A DNA stretch of 16,251 nt from an uncultured Sphingomonadaceae bacterium (GCA_938003725.1 CALKXX010000165.1:1-16251), one strand, 5' to 3'; counted from the first letter of the stretch, positions 7,752 through 15,635 are shown. The notes: generated by a model from the sequence alone, not told the origin. Translations and numbers: made by a program.

Positions 7752-8660
7752 ATGACCATCAAAGCTCTTCGCACCCCTGACGAACGCTTTGCCGATATCC
7801 CTGATTTTGATTTTCCTGTGCATTATTCGGACAACCTGCCTGGCTATGAAGGTTTGCGCGCGGCGTGGATTGATGTGGGGCCGGAAGGTGCTGACCGGAC
7901 ATTTCTTTGTCTGCACGGAGAGCCAAGTTGGTCTTTTTTATATCGCAAGATGATTCCCCATTTTACGGCAACTGGTTCCCGAGTCGTCTGCCCTGACTTT
8001 TTCGGCTTTGGACGCTCTGATAAGCCAACCGAGCTCGAGACCTATACATTTGATTTTCACCGCAATCATATATTGGCGTTGGTTGAACGACTGGATCTTA
8101 CGAACATTACGTTGGTGGTGCAGGATTGGGGAGGGCTGATTGGACTTACACTTCCTGTGGATCACAGGTTTCGGGATCGACTGTCGCGGCTCATCATCAT
8201 GAATACGGCGCTTGGTTTGGGCACAGGAGCAGGCAAGGGGTTTGATGACTGGAAAAACTATGCGCTGACCGTTCCTGATTTCAATGCCGGTGAGATTATC
8301 GCTCGCGGGACGGCGGGAATGAACGAAGCGGAGACGGCGGCATATAACGCGCCTTATCCCGATCCAAGCTATCAGGCCGGCGCACGTAAATTCCCTGCTC
8401 TTGTACCGGTAGATCCGGATATGGACGGCGTTGAGGTCAGCAAAAAAGCCGCTGCATTCTGGAGCGGTGAGTGGTCAGGGGACAGCTTTATGGCAATTGG
8501 TGGTTCAGACCCGGTATTAGGACCGCCAACGATGAAAATGATGCACGGCCTGATCAAAGGGTGTCCAGAGCCTCTAACGATCGACGAGGCGGGACATTTC
8601 GTTCAGGAGTGGGGCGATATTGTCGCGCCCGCGGCGCTGCGATCATTCGGCGATATTTGA
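7752..8660 (+). CDS. dhmA: Haloalkane dehalogenase, subfamily I (DhlA/DhmA-like)
   Basis: A 302-residue alpha/beta hydrolase that would cleave carbon-halogen bonds in alkyl halides to give an alcohol and halide. Sequence style follows Xanthobacter DhlA throughout: RTPDERF near the start, HGEPSW at 55-60, VVQDWGG at 122-128, GSDPVLG near 251-257 and GHFVQEWG at 281-288. The catalytic set is all present: nucleophile D125, halide-binding W126 and probably W167, acid D253 and base H282. The open frame extends upstream to 7605, but the part before ATG 7752 overlaps the divergent lipoprotein gene; AAAGGA about eight bases before 7752 and the conserved N-terminus starting there decide the start. No signal peptide, so cytoplasmic. 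The true substrate is unknown because the cap domain (about 155-230) differs most from DhlA. Confidence 0.9.
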   Translation: MTIKALRTPDERFADIPDFDFPVHYSDNLPGYEGLRAAWIDVGPEGADRTFLCLHGEPSWSFLYRKMIPHFTATGSRVVCPDFFGFGRSDKPTELETYTFDFHRNHILALVERLDLTNITLVVQDWGGLIGLTLPVDHRFRDRLSRLIIMNTALGLGTGAGKGFDDWKNYALTVPDFNAGEIIARGTAGMNEAETAAYNAPYPDPSYQAGARKFPALVPVDPDMDGVEVSKKAAAFWSGEWSGDSFMAIGGSDPVLGPPTMKMMHGLIKGCPEPLTIDEAGHFVQEWGDIVAPAALRSFGDI

Positions 8661-8706
8661 CCCGCCCCAAAGGAGTTGGTTGAAGCAAGTCAAAAACTGC
8701 AATCGT

Positions 8707-8976
8707 CTAGGCAGCCATTGCGGTCTTGCTGAAACGTTCCGTGAATCTAGGAGACATGGGTTGGCTGGCAACCATCGCTAGCGGCAAAGCCGTTTCACAA
8801 TGCGCACATTCAGCACTGAATCGGCCTACATACCAGTGTGATTTACCACAGCCTGGACAGCGATTTACAATGTCCAGATGATAGGATGGCTGATAGCCGC
8901 GCTGAATATCCTGTGCGTTTGCCGCTGACTCGGCGCCAGAGGGATAGTTAACGGATGATCTTGGGGATAAATACAT
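8707..8976 (-). CDS. Small zinc-ribbon protein of unknown function
   Basis: An 89-residue protein with CPGC at 40-43 and CAHC at 57-60, a four-cysteine zinc-ribbon knuckle pair separated by 13 residues. The N-terminal part is polar and the C-terminus is Ser/Arg/Ala-rich. ATG at 8976 is chosen because GAAGGAAG lies just upstream at good distance; extending to the TTG at 9009 adds eleven residues without a ribosome-binding site. It converges on the dehalogenase gene (46 bases apart) and has its own 224-base upstream region. Zinc ribbons of this size often bind nucleic acid or act as protein-protein adaptors; no role can be named from sequence. Confidence 0.7.
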   Translation of the reverse strand: MYLSPRSSVNYPSGAESAANAQDIQRGYQPSYHLDIVNRCPGCGKSHWYVGRFSAECAHCETALPLAMVASQPMSPRFTERFSKTAMAA

Positions 8977-9115
8977 CTTTCTTCCTTCTCTTGGTTGCAA
9001 AATACGCAAACTAACTAATCACGTTTTACCAGTTAATAGCCGATGAACCGTTTATTTCGGTAGATGAAATGATAGGTTTCTGTGCGATTTTAGATAGTAT
9101 ATTTCCGCCAACACG

Positions 9116-9127
9116 GCGTGATCACGC
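9116..9127. promoter_or_regulatory. Perfect 12-base palindrome upstream of the zinc-ribbon gene
   Basis: GCGTGATCACGC is fully self-complementary and sits in the AT-rich 224-base stretch 8977-9200 between the carboxylase stop and the zinc-ribbon start. It could be an operator half-pair or a small hairpin in RNA. Apart from a second 10-base palindrome (TATCCGGATA, 9154-9163) next to a T-run, I see no gene in this stretch. Confidence 0.3.
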
Positions 9128-9200
9128 GCACATAGTCATGCAACATATTCATATATCCGGATAATTTTTTTTACTTTTGGTTAAGCACCGAAGTTAAAAT

Positions 9201-10733
9201 CTACGCCTTTCTTTCTGACTCGATTTTTTTCCAGGCCAGTTGGGCAAATTCGCACATTAATGGCCGTGTATCTCGTGGGTCGATAATATCTTCGACGCTG
9301 AACTGTTCCGCTGTTCGAAACGGGGACGTGACTTGATTTAGCTTTGCCTTGATTTCTTCCAGCCGCGCCGCCGGATCTGCCGATGCTTCGATGTCCGCTT
9401 TATACGCAACTTCCAATCCGCCTGCGATGGGCAGGGAGCCCCAATCCCCCGACGGCCAAGCGAAGCGATACTGAAAATTTTCGGCGTTGCTCATTGCGCT
9501 TCCGGCAATGCCATAGGCCCGCCTGACAATCACGCTCGCCCACGGCACCTTTGCCTTATACACCGCATTCATGGCCTGTACGCCGTATCTGATGGTGCCG
9601 GTGCGTTCGGCATCCTCACCAATCATAAAGCCCGGATTGTCCACCAGATGCACCACCGGCAGATGAAACTGATCCGCCAGTTTGGCAAATCGCTCTACTT
9701 TTTCAGAGGATTTCGCTTCCCATGATCCGCCCAGAAAGCTGGGATCATTGGCAAGCACCGCCACTGGCCAGCCATCTAGCCGGGCAAAAGCGGTGATCGC
9801 CGCTCTGCCCCATCTTTTGCCCATTTCAAAAACGCTGCCATGATCGAACACGCTGTCGATCACTTTGCGCATCGAATAGACTTGTTTGTCATCCCGCGGC
9901 ACAGTTGAGAGCAGGCTTTCGTCGCGGCGATCTGGCGGGTCGATATTCTGTACCCGGGTGGCTGTTTCGTTCACATTGCTTGGCAGATAGGACAGGAATT
10001 TGCGCGCGGTCGCAAATGCTTCCGCTTCGCTCGCAACTTCCTCGTCCACCACACCATTTGTCGCGTGAATGTCCGATCCTCCCAATTCTTCTTTGGTCAA
10101 TATGTCCCCAATCGCGGCGGCGACGGCCGGGCCAGCAGCGAATATCTGCGACAAGCCGCGAACCATGATGGAGTAATGGCTCGCGACCGTTCGCGCTGCG
10201 CCCATCCCGGCTGTGGGTCCTAGCGCCAGTGCAACGACGGGAACTGTTTCCTGGTTCTTGATAATATCTTCCCAGCCCGGAACAGCAGGAACATAGGTAA
10301 AGCCCATATCCTCAAGGCTTTTGACAGAACCCCCTCCGCCTGTACCATCGATCATGCGGATCATCGGAATACCCAGGCTGTGGGCCATTTTTTCGCACTG
10401 GGTAAACTTCCTGTGCAGGGCCGCATCGGCGGCACCGCCGCGCACTGTGAAATCATCCGCAGAGGCGACCACCGGGCGGCCCTCTATATTGGCGCGGCCA
10501 AAGATCAAATTACTTGGCGCAAAATCCTCAAACTCAGCTTTGTCATTATACATTCCTCGTCCAGCGATCTTGCCAATCTCGCGGAATGATCCTTCATCAA
10601 CAATGCCGGCAATACGCTGCCGCGCATCCAGTTTTCCGCGCCCATGCTGGCGAGAGACTTTTTCCCCTCCGCCCATTTTTTCGGCAAGGCGCCGGCGTTC
10701 AGCAAGTTCTTCAAGTTCCGGTTTCCAGGTCAT
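9201..10733 (-). CDS. Acyl-CoA carboxylase carboxyltransferase (beta) subunit, propionyl/methylmalonyl-CoA type
   Basis: A 510-residue protein of the biotin-dependent carboxyltransferase family, which moves the carboxyl group from carboxybiotin to an acyl-CoA such as propionyl-CoA. Both crotonase-like halves are visible. The N-terminal half has FTVRGG at 95-100, GPTAG at 172-176 and the hallmark KEELGG at 214-219. The C-terminal half has NDPSFLGG at 329-336, DNPGF at 365-369 and YGIAGSAM at 407-414, which forms the second oxyanion pocket. Length is normal for PccB/AccD5-like proteins. AGGAG about ten bases before the ATG supports the start. No biotin carboxylase or biotin carrier gene lies next to it in this window, so its partner must be encoded elsewhere or the gene works with a shared alpha subunit. 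The exact acyl-CoA is not readable from sequence. Confidence 0.9.
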   Translation of the reverse strand: MTWKPELEELAERRRLAEKMGGGEKVSRQHGRGKLDARQRIAGIVDEGSFREIGKIAGRGMYNDKAEFEDFAPSNLIFGRANIEGRPVVASADDFTVRGGAADAALHRKFTQCEKMAHSLGIPMIRMIDGTGGGGSVKSLEDMGFTYVPAVPGWEDIIKNQETVPVVALALGPTAGMGAARTVASHYSIMVRGLSQIFAAGPAVAAAIGDILTKEELGGSDIHATNGVVDEEVASEAEAFATARKFLSYLPSNVNETATRVQNIDPPDRRDESLLSTVPRDDKQVYSMRKVIDSVFDHGSVFEMGKRWGRAAITAFARLDGWPVAVLANDPSFLGGSWEAKSSEKVERFAKLADQFHLPVVHLVDNPGFMIGEDAERTGTIRYGVQAMNAVYKAKVPWASVIVRRAYGIAGSAMSNAENFQYRFAWPSGDWGSLPIAGGLEVAYKADIEASADPAARLEEIKAKLNQVTSPFRTAEQFSVEDIIDPRDTRPLMCEFAQLAWKKIESERKA

Positions 10734-10861
10734 GCCTATTCGCTCCTGATCGGGGTGACAGTCTTACGGATAATCTCATTTTCCTCATATGCACAGGCTA
10801 GTGGAATCCATCCGTTTAGGACAGCGTGATTTGCAGATATCGTCCTACTCATGCTGATCAA

Positions 10862-10871
10862 TTCCATGGAA
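10862..10871. promoter_or_regulatory. 10-base palindrome in the divergent region 10734-10939
   Basis: TTCCATGGAA is self-complementary and lies about 20 bases upstream of the predicted -35 element of the rightward promoter, between two divergent genes. It could be an operator, but a single site of this length can occur by chance. Confidence 0.2.
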
Positions 10872-10889
10872 CATATGGGAAAAGCCAGT

Positions 10890-10918
10890 TTGGTTTTACT
10901 AACATTAATGTATATAAA
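10890..10918 (+). promoter_or_regulatory. Predicted sigma-70-like promoter for the 64-residue membrane protein and desaturase
   Basis: TTGGTT (10890-10895) and TATAAA (10913-10918) are separated by 17 bases. The -10 box matches five of six consensus positions, the -35 only three of six. A start of transcription near 10925 would leave a very short leader holding little besides AGGAGG at 10927-10932. Confidence 0.45.
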
Positions 10919-10939
10919 CACTCATCAGGAGGGATGATC

Positions 10940-11134
10940 GTGGAAAAAGCACTGGGGATATTACTCAAATTGCTGCCGCTGATATTTGCCTTTGGCTTTT
11001 TGGTGCCGGTGATTGCCGCCGGTATGCAGGCTATTGGCTGGACGCCTCCCTTTGGATTTTCGGCTTTAACATTCGCGCTTGTTGTTGGCGGGGGATGGGG
11101 GTTGTTTGCGCAGATCACGGGGCGTTGGGTATGA
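10940..11134 (+). CDS. Small two-helix membrane protein of unknown function
   Basis: A 64-residue protein with two hydrophobic segments, about residues 4-30 and 38-58. The start is decided by the ribosome-binding site: AGGAGG at 10927-10932 lies seven bases before GTG 10940, the ideal distance, whereas the in-frame ATG at 10934 directly abuts the same purine run and cannot use it well. The longer open frame back to 10826 lacks support and would cover the promoter. The gene ends ten bases before the desaturase start, so the two are probably one transcript, and the protein may assist the membrane enzyme or simply be co-transcribed. No family was recognised. Confidence 0.6.
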   Translation: MEKALGILLKLLPLIFAFGFLVPVIAAGMQAIGWTPPFGFSALTFALVVGGGWGLFAQITGRWV

Positions 11135-11144
11135 AGGTGGCGAT

Positions 11145-12037
11145 ATGAACGCGCACGGCTCCGATATCCTGCCTGCTAATCTATCGGGTTTGTCCAGCGC
11201 CGAACTCCGCAAGTTGGAAAACAAGATCGCGCGTAAACATAGCGGTATGTTTCCCTGGCTGATGGTAATCTGGGCTTTTGGAAATCTCTTCTTTTGGCTG
11301 TCGCTTTGGCCGCTGGTGATTCTCGAAGTGATCCCGATGTGGCTCGGGTTCATCCTCGCCACAATCAGCCTGTCTCTGGTTTACTTGCCAACCCATGATG
11401 CGCAGCATGATATTATTGGGCGTCCGGGTACCAGATGGCGGTGGGGCTCAACGAGCTGCTTGGTCATGCGACCTCTTGGATGATTGTCAGCCCATTTAAC
11501 GTGTTCCGCGAAACCCATCTGGAACATCATAAACATACCAATGATCCTGAACTGGACCCGGACTATGCTTCAACAGCGCCAGGTCCATGGGCGGCCATCT
11601 GGTACTCCATTCGTGAACGACAGCCATCGGGCCGGCGTGGCGGTGACTATATGAAAACGCTGGAGCGTCTGGGACGCCGGGATTTGATCCTGCTCGCTAT
11701 CGCCTATCAACTGATTTTCTTTGCGATCCTGTTCACGCTGGCGTGGAGCGGTTTTGCGTTGGAGGCCTTTTTCCTATGGTGGTTACCCTATCATATCGCG
11801 ATGACCTATTTGATGTTTTTCCTGTCATGGGCGCCGCATCATCCGGGTGATAATCAACAGCGCTATGGCAATACACGCAGCTGGAAATCGGCAGTCGGCA
11901 ATATCGGTTCCATGGGGATGCAATTTCACACGGTGCATCACCTGCACCCCTATATCCCGCTCGACCGGACACCATCCGCCTATCGCGAAATGCGGCCAAT
12001 ATTGGAGGCACGGGGGTGTGAGTTGGGAGGAAGGTGA
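11145..12037 (+). pseudogene. Membrane fatty-acid desaturase/carotenoid-hydroxylase-like gene split by a frameshift
   Basis: The first part (ATG 11145, GAAGGTGG just upstream) encodes 100 residues with two helices and the first histidine box, HDAQH at 84-88. It then leaves frame at the run of four G at 11443-11446 and stops at 11483. The second part continues in another frame from about 11447 with box II HLEHHKH (11516-11536), two further helices and box III HTVHH (11927-11941). The three boxes bind the di-iron centre of this superfamily and are needed in one chain, so this is one gene of about 296 residues, interrupted by either one lost or two gained bases. All boxes are intact on both sides and no other stop is present, so the break is recent, a sequencing error, or bridged by ribosomal slippage on the G-run. 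The substrate (acyl lipid or carotenoid) cannot be assigned. Confidence 0.8.
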
Positions 12038-12053
12038 GCGAAACTCACTCCTC
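12027..12053. terminator. Hairpin holding the stop codons of two convergent genes
   Basis: GTGAG (12034-12038) pairs with CTCAC (12044-12048) around CGAAA, extended by a G-T pair and, past a two-base AA bulge, by GAGG (12027-12030) with CCTC (12050-12053). The plus-strand TGA (12035-12037) and the minus-strand TGA (12045-12047) lie in opposite arms. No T-run follows on either side, so it may only be a weak two-way barrier. Confidence 0.4.
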
Positions 12054-13136
12054 ATCCCCATAAATCGCGACGCTTTTCTCGCCATCGCTATTGGCCCGGC
12101 CGCGGTACATGCCGGGGGTGTTGAAGCTATAGATTGTCTGTCCCCAGGGTGTAGCGAGGATGATACCGCCGGTCCCGCCCAAATCGCCAAGTTCTGACAT
12201 CACATCATCGGCGATGCTCTGCACCTGCTCGGCGCGGGGCAGACGCACCGGCTGGCACTCTGCATAGCCGCCGCCATCACCGCCAATGTCCTCGACAAAT
12301 TCGCATGCCGGTTTCGGCGGACGCAGCCGCGTGCAAATTTCATGTGCGACGCCTAGCCGGATAAAATATTCACCAGATCCCGTCGCACTGATCGCGCAGC
12401 TGCGGTTGTCGGCATAAGTGCCTGCGCCAATCACGGGACTATCGCCAATCCGTCCCCAGCGTTTTCCGGTCATGCCGCCGGTGGACGTGCCCGCCGCCAT
12501 ATTGCCGTCATTGTCCATGGCCACGGCGCCGACCGTTCCAAATTTATAGTCGGCGTCTGCCGCGCTGACTTCCTTGGCCAAGACCCGTTCAATCTGGCGC
12601 AATCGGCGCGGGGTGGAGAAGTAACTTGGGTCAACCTGTTCCAATCCCTGTTCGCGGCTGAATTGGTCTGCACCTTTTCCGGAGAGCATGACATGGGGGC
12701 TGTTGTCCTTGACCGCGCGCGCCAACAATATCGGGTTTTTCGTGGTCGTGACCCCGGCTGCCGCCCCGGCCGAAAGGTCGCTGCCATCCATGATACTGCT
12801 GTCCAGTTCGTTGGTTTTGTCCCACGTGAAAACCGCACCTTTGCCGGCATTAAAGTTGGGATCATTCTCCAGCAGGATAATCGTCGCGGTGATCGCATCC
12901 ATCGCGCTCCCCCCTTGATGCAGGATTTCGGACCCTTTTTCCAACGCCTTTGAGAGCGCAGCCCGGATCTCGGCGTCTTTCTCTGCGGTCAGATTCTCGC
13001 GCTCGATTGTTCCTGCCCCGCCATGTATTGCGATGGACCATCGGCCTTGGTCTTCTCGTTGCTCCGCATAGGCGGGCGATGACGGCAGCGAACAGAAAAT
13101 GGCAAGCCCAAATATGCGAAGCAAATTGCCGATCAT
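12045..13136 (-). CDS. iaaA: Periplasmic isoaspartyl peptidase / plant-type L-asparaginase (Ntn hydrolase)
   Basis: A 363-residue precursor of the EcAIII/IaaA family, which cuts itself before a threonine and then hydrolyses isoaspartyl dipeptides and asparagine. The self-cleavage site is G200-T201 in FGTVGA. T219, R229, D232 and T252 fall at the same distances from T201 as T197, R207, D210 and T230 from T179 in the E. coli enzyme, so the active site looks complete. HGGAG at 38-42 and NAGKGAVF at 96-103 are family motifs. Residues 1-24 form a signal peptide ending AYA, so the enzyme should act in the periplasm. Compared with the E. coli protein there is an extra segment of about 30 residues (about 271-303) with C278 and C294, which might form a disulfide. 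GGGAGA upstream of the ATG supports the start. Confidence 0.9.
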   Translation of the reverse strand: MIGNLLRIFGLAIFCSLPSSPAYAEQREDQGRWSIAIHGGAGTIERENLTAEKDAEIRAALSKALEKGSEILHQGGSAMDAITATIILLENDPNFNAGKGAVFTWDKTNELDSSIMDGSDLSAGAAAGVTTTKNPILLARAVKDNSPHVMLSGKGADQFSREQGLEQVDPSYFSTPRRLRQIERVLAKEVSAADADYKFGTVGAVAMDNDGNMAAGTSTGGMTGKRWGRIGDSPVIGAGTYADNRSCAISATGSGEYFIRLGVAHEICTRLRPPKPACEFVEDIGGDGGGYAECQPVRLPRAEQVQSIADDVMSELGDLGGTGGIILATPWGQTIYSFNTPGMYRGRANSDGEKSVAIYGDEE

Positions 13137-13176
13137 CCCGATTTTCTCCCATTAGAATGTCAACGCAGCCTCCGCC

Positions 13177-13203
13177 CCGTTAACTTATGATTTACCATAA
13201 CGG
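13177..13203. promoter_or_regulatory. Possible CtrA-like box inside an inverted repeat
   Basis: TTAA-N7-TTTA at 13180-13194 differs by one base from the alphaproteobacterial CtrA consensus TTAA-N7-TTAA. It is flanked by CCGTTA (13177-13182) and TAACGG (13198-13203), an inverted repeat with a 15-base centre. It lies in the 116-base divergent region between the isoaspartyl peptidase and the diguanylate cyclase. The match is suggestive only. Confidence 0.3.
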
Positions 13204-13218
13204 CATAAGCCCCGGTTT

Positions 13219-13232
13219 ATCAATATATTGAT
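13219..13232. promoter_or_regulatory. Perfect 14-base palindrome just upstream of the diguanylate cyclase
   Basis: ATCAATATATTGAT is fully self-complementary and ends 20 bases before the ATG. It could bind a dimeric regulator where the transcript starts, or fold in the leader RNA. No regulator is identified. Confidence 0.35.
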
Positions 13233-13252
13233 CGGCGAGAAGGCATCGGAAA

Positions 13253-14431
13253 ATGGGGTTTTTGGACAGGCATATCAGCAATAATATGCTCCGCGCGCCC
13301 TTTGTTTGGCGTTCACCGGACATTCCCGAAGATATCCGTCCTGCGATAGAGAAAATGCAAGTGGCCCGCGCGTTCGCGCATGTGCCAATGATTTATGCCG
13401 TTGCGATTATCAACATGGCGCTGGTGATGTTGCTCTGTGCCCATGAAGGGGTGGAATGGAGATATTTCAGCTGGATGGGCGTCCTTGTTCTGGTCTCTGC
13501 GATACGCGCGTTTCTTTGGGTTCGTCAGAAAAACAGCCCCTATGCTGATGTAGAACCTTCAAAGCTGTTACGCAATCTGACCTTTGTTGCGGTGGGCATC
13601 ATCGCCTTTCTAAGCTTCTGGTCGGTATTCGCGATCACCACGGAGATATTTGGCAATTTAATTTTCTTGTCGGTGTCACTGGTATTCGGGTCGACATGTA
13701 TCGCCCATTGCCTTGCCTGTATCCGCAAAGCTGCGGTGGCGACTTTGCTGGTTGGCATACTTCCCTCGGCCACGATGCTGCTCATCACCGGCGGTATGGA
13801 AGAGACCATCATGGGCATCAGCATGATGACCGTTACCATGCTCATGGTGCGCTTCATCATCGACAGCTACAACCAGACGATATCAAGCTTGATCATGGAG
13901 CGGCAGATATGGGACCAGGCACATAGCGACATCCTGACCGGTCTGGCCAATCGGCGTGCGATGATGGCCATGCTGAGCAGTGCCGAAGAAAACTACCAGA
14001 ATAATGGCAAACGCTATGCTGTGGGACTTCTCGATCTGGATGGTTTTAAACAGATTAACGACACATTGGGCCATGATGTGGGCGACCGGTTGCTTCAGGT
14101 CGTGGCCAAGCGGCTGTCGCATAATACGCAGTCCAATGAGCATGTCGCAAGGCTGGGCGGTGATGAGTTTCTGATCCTAGTGAATATGGGTGATGAGGTG
14201 CAAGATTTGGATGCGCGGATGGCGAGTTTCTTGACGGTGCTCGCCGCGCCCGAGGAAGTAAATGGGCATATTTTGCGCCCCGCCGCCAGCATGGGCTTTG
14301 CGGAACGCAGCGACGATATTGCGGATGTGAAATCAATCTTGAAGGCCGCGGATGACGCGCTTTACGAGATGAAACGTGAGCAGAAAGCCGACAAAAGCGA
14401 AAACGCAACGGCCAGTGATCAAGCCGCTTGA
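13253..14431 (+). CDS. Membrane-bound diguanylate cyclase (GGDEF) without a standard inhibitory site
   Basis: A 392-residue protein. The N-terminal half has about six hydrophobic segments (roughly 43-63, 74-90, 109-128, 133-152, 160-179 and 186-203), a membrane sensor of no family I recognise. A short linker leads to the GGDEF domain: LTGLANRR at 228-235, metal-binding D261 in LLDLDGF and the intact GGDEF at 302-306. Such domains join two GTP into cyclic di-GMP. The RxxD inhibitory site that normally sits five residues before GGDEF reads QSNE (293-296), so product inhibition at this site is not expected. No EAL or HD-GYP domain follows. GAGAAGG about 10 bases before the ATG supports the start. 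The upstream 116 bases hold a CtrA-like box and a palindrome, so cell-cycle-linked expression is possible but unproven. Confidence 0.88.
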   Translation: MGFLDRHISNNMLRAPFVWRSPDIPEDIRPAIEKMQVARAFAHVPMIYAVAIINMALVMLLCAHEGVEWRYFSWMGVLVLVSAIRAFLWVRQKNSPYADVEPSKLLRNLTFVAVGIIAFLSFWSVFAITTEIFGNLIFLSVSLVFGSTCIAHCLACIRKAAVATLLVGILPSATMLLITGGMEETIMGISMMTVTMLMVRFIIDSYNQTISSLIMERQIWDQAHSDILTGLANRRAMMAMLSSAEENYQNNGKRYAVGLLDLDGFKQINDTLGHDVGDRLLQVVAKRLSHNTQSNEHVARLGGDEFLILVNMGDEVQDLDARMASFLTVLAAPEEVNGHILRPAASMGFAERSDDIADVKSILKAADDALYEMKREQKADKSENATASDQAA

Positions 14432-14441
14432 AGCTATTCGC

Positions 14442-14470
14442 TTAACATAGACGCGGATCAGACCTATATA
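14442..14470 (+). promoter_or_regulatory. Predicted sigma-70-like promoter of ispG
   Basis: TTAACA (14442-14447, five of six to consensus) and TATATA (14465-14470) are separated by exactly 17 bases. Transcription starting near 14477 gives a leader of about 25 bases containing AGGA seven bases before the ATG. Confidence 0.55.
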
Positions 14471-14501
14471 GCGACCAAGCCGCTGATAGTTTAGGACCAT
14501 A

Positions 14502-15635
14502 ATGACCGCTGATAATCCCTCACTTCGTCCCTGGCGCGATATTGAACGTCGCAAGAGCCGCCAAATCATGGTGGGTGATGTCGCCGTGGGCGGTGATGCG
14601 CCGATTACCGTACAGACCATGACGAACACGCTGACCAGCGATGCAAAGGCGACGATTGATCAGATCCGTCGCTGCGAAGATGCTGGTGTCGATATTATCC
14701 GTGTATCCTGTCCGGATGTAGAGAGCACGGCCGCGCTGAAACAGATTGTCCGGGCCAGTCAGGTGCCAATTGTCGCGGATATCCATTTTCACTATAAACG
14801 CGGGATTGAAGCAGCGGAGGCAGGCGCGGCATGCTTGCGAATTAACCCCGGGAATATCGGTTCCTCTGAGCGCGTGAAGGAAGTGGTCGACGCGGCGAAA
14901 GCCAATGGCTGTGCGATCCGGATAGGCGTTAACGCCGGATCCCTCGAAAAAGACTTGCTCGAAAAATATGGAGAGCCCTGTCCCGAAGCTCTGGTCGAAA
15001 GTGCACTCGATCATATCAAGCTGTTACAGGATCACGATTTTCACGAATATAAGGTGGCGGTGAAGGCGAGTGACGTCTTTTTGGCTGTCGCGGCCTATGC
15101 ACAGCTTGCTGATGCCGTCGATTGCCCGCTCCATGTTGGTATTACCGAAGCTGGCGGCTTGATCGGCGGAACGGTGAAATCATCTATCGGGATCGGCAAC
15201 CTGCTGTGGGCGGGGATTGGCGATACCATCCGCGTCAGCCTGTCCGCTGAACCCGAAGAAGAAGTGCGGGTAGGTTACGAGATGCTGAAAGCATTGGGGT
15301 TAAGGACGCGCGGCGTCCGGGTTGTGTCCTGCCCGTCATGCGCGCGGCAGGGCTTCGACGTGATCCGTACCGTCCAAACTCTCGAAGAGCGCCTGCAACA
15401 TATCCGCACGCCTCTGTCGCTTTCCGTATTGGGCTGTGTCGTCAACGGCCCCGGCGAGGCACGCGAAACCGATATCGGCATAACCGGCGGCGGCAAGGGC
15501 AAGCATATGGTCTACCTATCCGGCGTCACCAATCACCATGTTGAAGATGGCGATATGGTCGATCATATTGTGAAGCTGGTCGAGGCAAAGGCGGCAGAGA
15601 TTGAGAGTGGGGCGGAGCAAGAGACGGCGGCATGA
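14502..15635 (+). CDS. ispG: 4-hydroxy-3-methylbut-2-en-1-yl diphosphate synthase (flavodoxin/ferredoxin)
   Basis: A 377-residue enzyme of the MEP isoprenoid pathway, reducing methylerythritol cyclodiphosphate to HMBPP with electrons delivered to a [4Fe-4S] cluster. The cluster ligands are C277 and C280 (CPSC), C312 ([11 protein letters not shown]) and E319, with the same spacings as C270, C273, C305 and E312 in E. coli. The N-terminal TIM-barrel part shows QTMTNT at 38-43, VSCPD at 68-72, ADIHF at 92-96 and RINPGNIG at 113-120. This is the short bacterial type without the plant insertion. It has its own promoter and an AGGA ribosome-binding site. The stop overlaps the next gene's start (ATGA), so the following small secreted protein is made from the same transcript. 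Confidence 0.97.
   Translation: MTADNPSLRPWRDIERRKSRQIMVGDVAVGGDAPITVQTMTNTLTSDAKATIDQIRRCEDAGVDIIRVSCPDVESTAALKQIVRASQVPIVADIHFHYKRGIEAAEAGAACLRINPGNIGSSERVKEVVDAAKANGCAIRIGVNAGSLEKDLLEKYGEPCPEALVESALDHIKLLQDHDFHEYKVAVKASDVFLAVAAYAQLADAVDCPLHVGITEAGGLIGGTVKSSIGIGNLLWAGIGDTIRVSLSAEPEEEVRVGYEMLKALGLRTRGVRVVSCPSCARQGFDVIRTVQTLEERLQHIRTPLSLSVLGCVVNGPGEARETDIGITGGGKGKHMVYLSGVTNHHVEDGDMVDHIVKLVEAKAAEIESGAEQETAA

Noticed and set aside
9154..9180. TATCCGGATA followed by a T-run as a terminator
   Set aside because: The palindrome leaves no room for a loop and the T-run is on the plus strand, where no gene ends.
10826..10939. Longer frame in front of the 64-residue membrane protein
   Set aside because: It would cover the predicted promoter, and the ideal AGGAGG spacing points to GTG 10940.
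11435..12037. The second desaturase part as a separate gene starting at ATG 11435
   Set aside because: It lacks the first histidine box and the N-terminal helices, and the protein similarity continues from the preceding frame, so one broken gene is the better reading.
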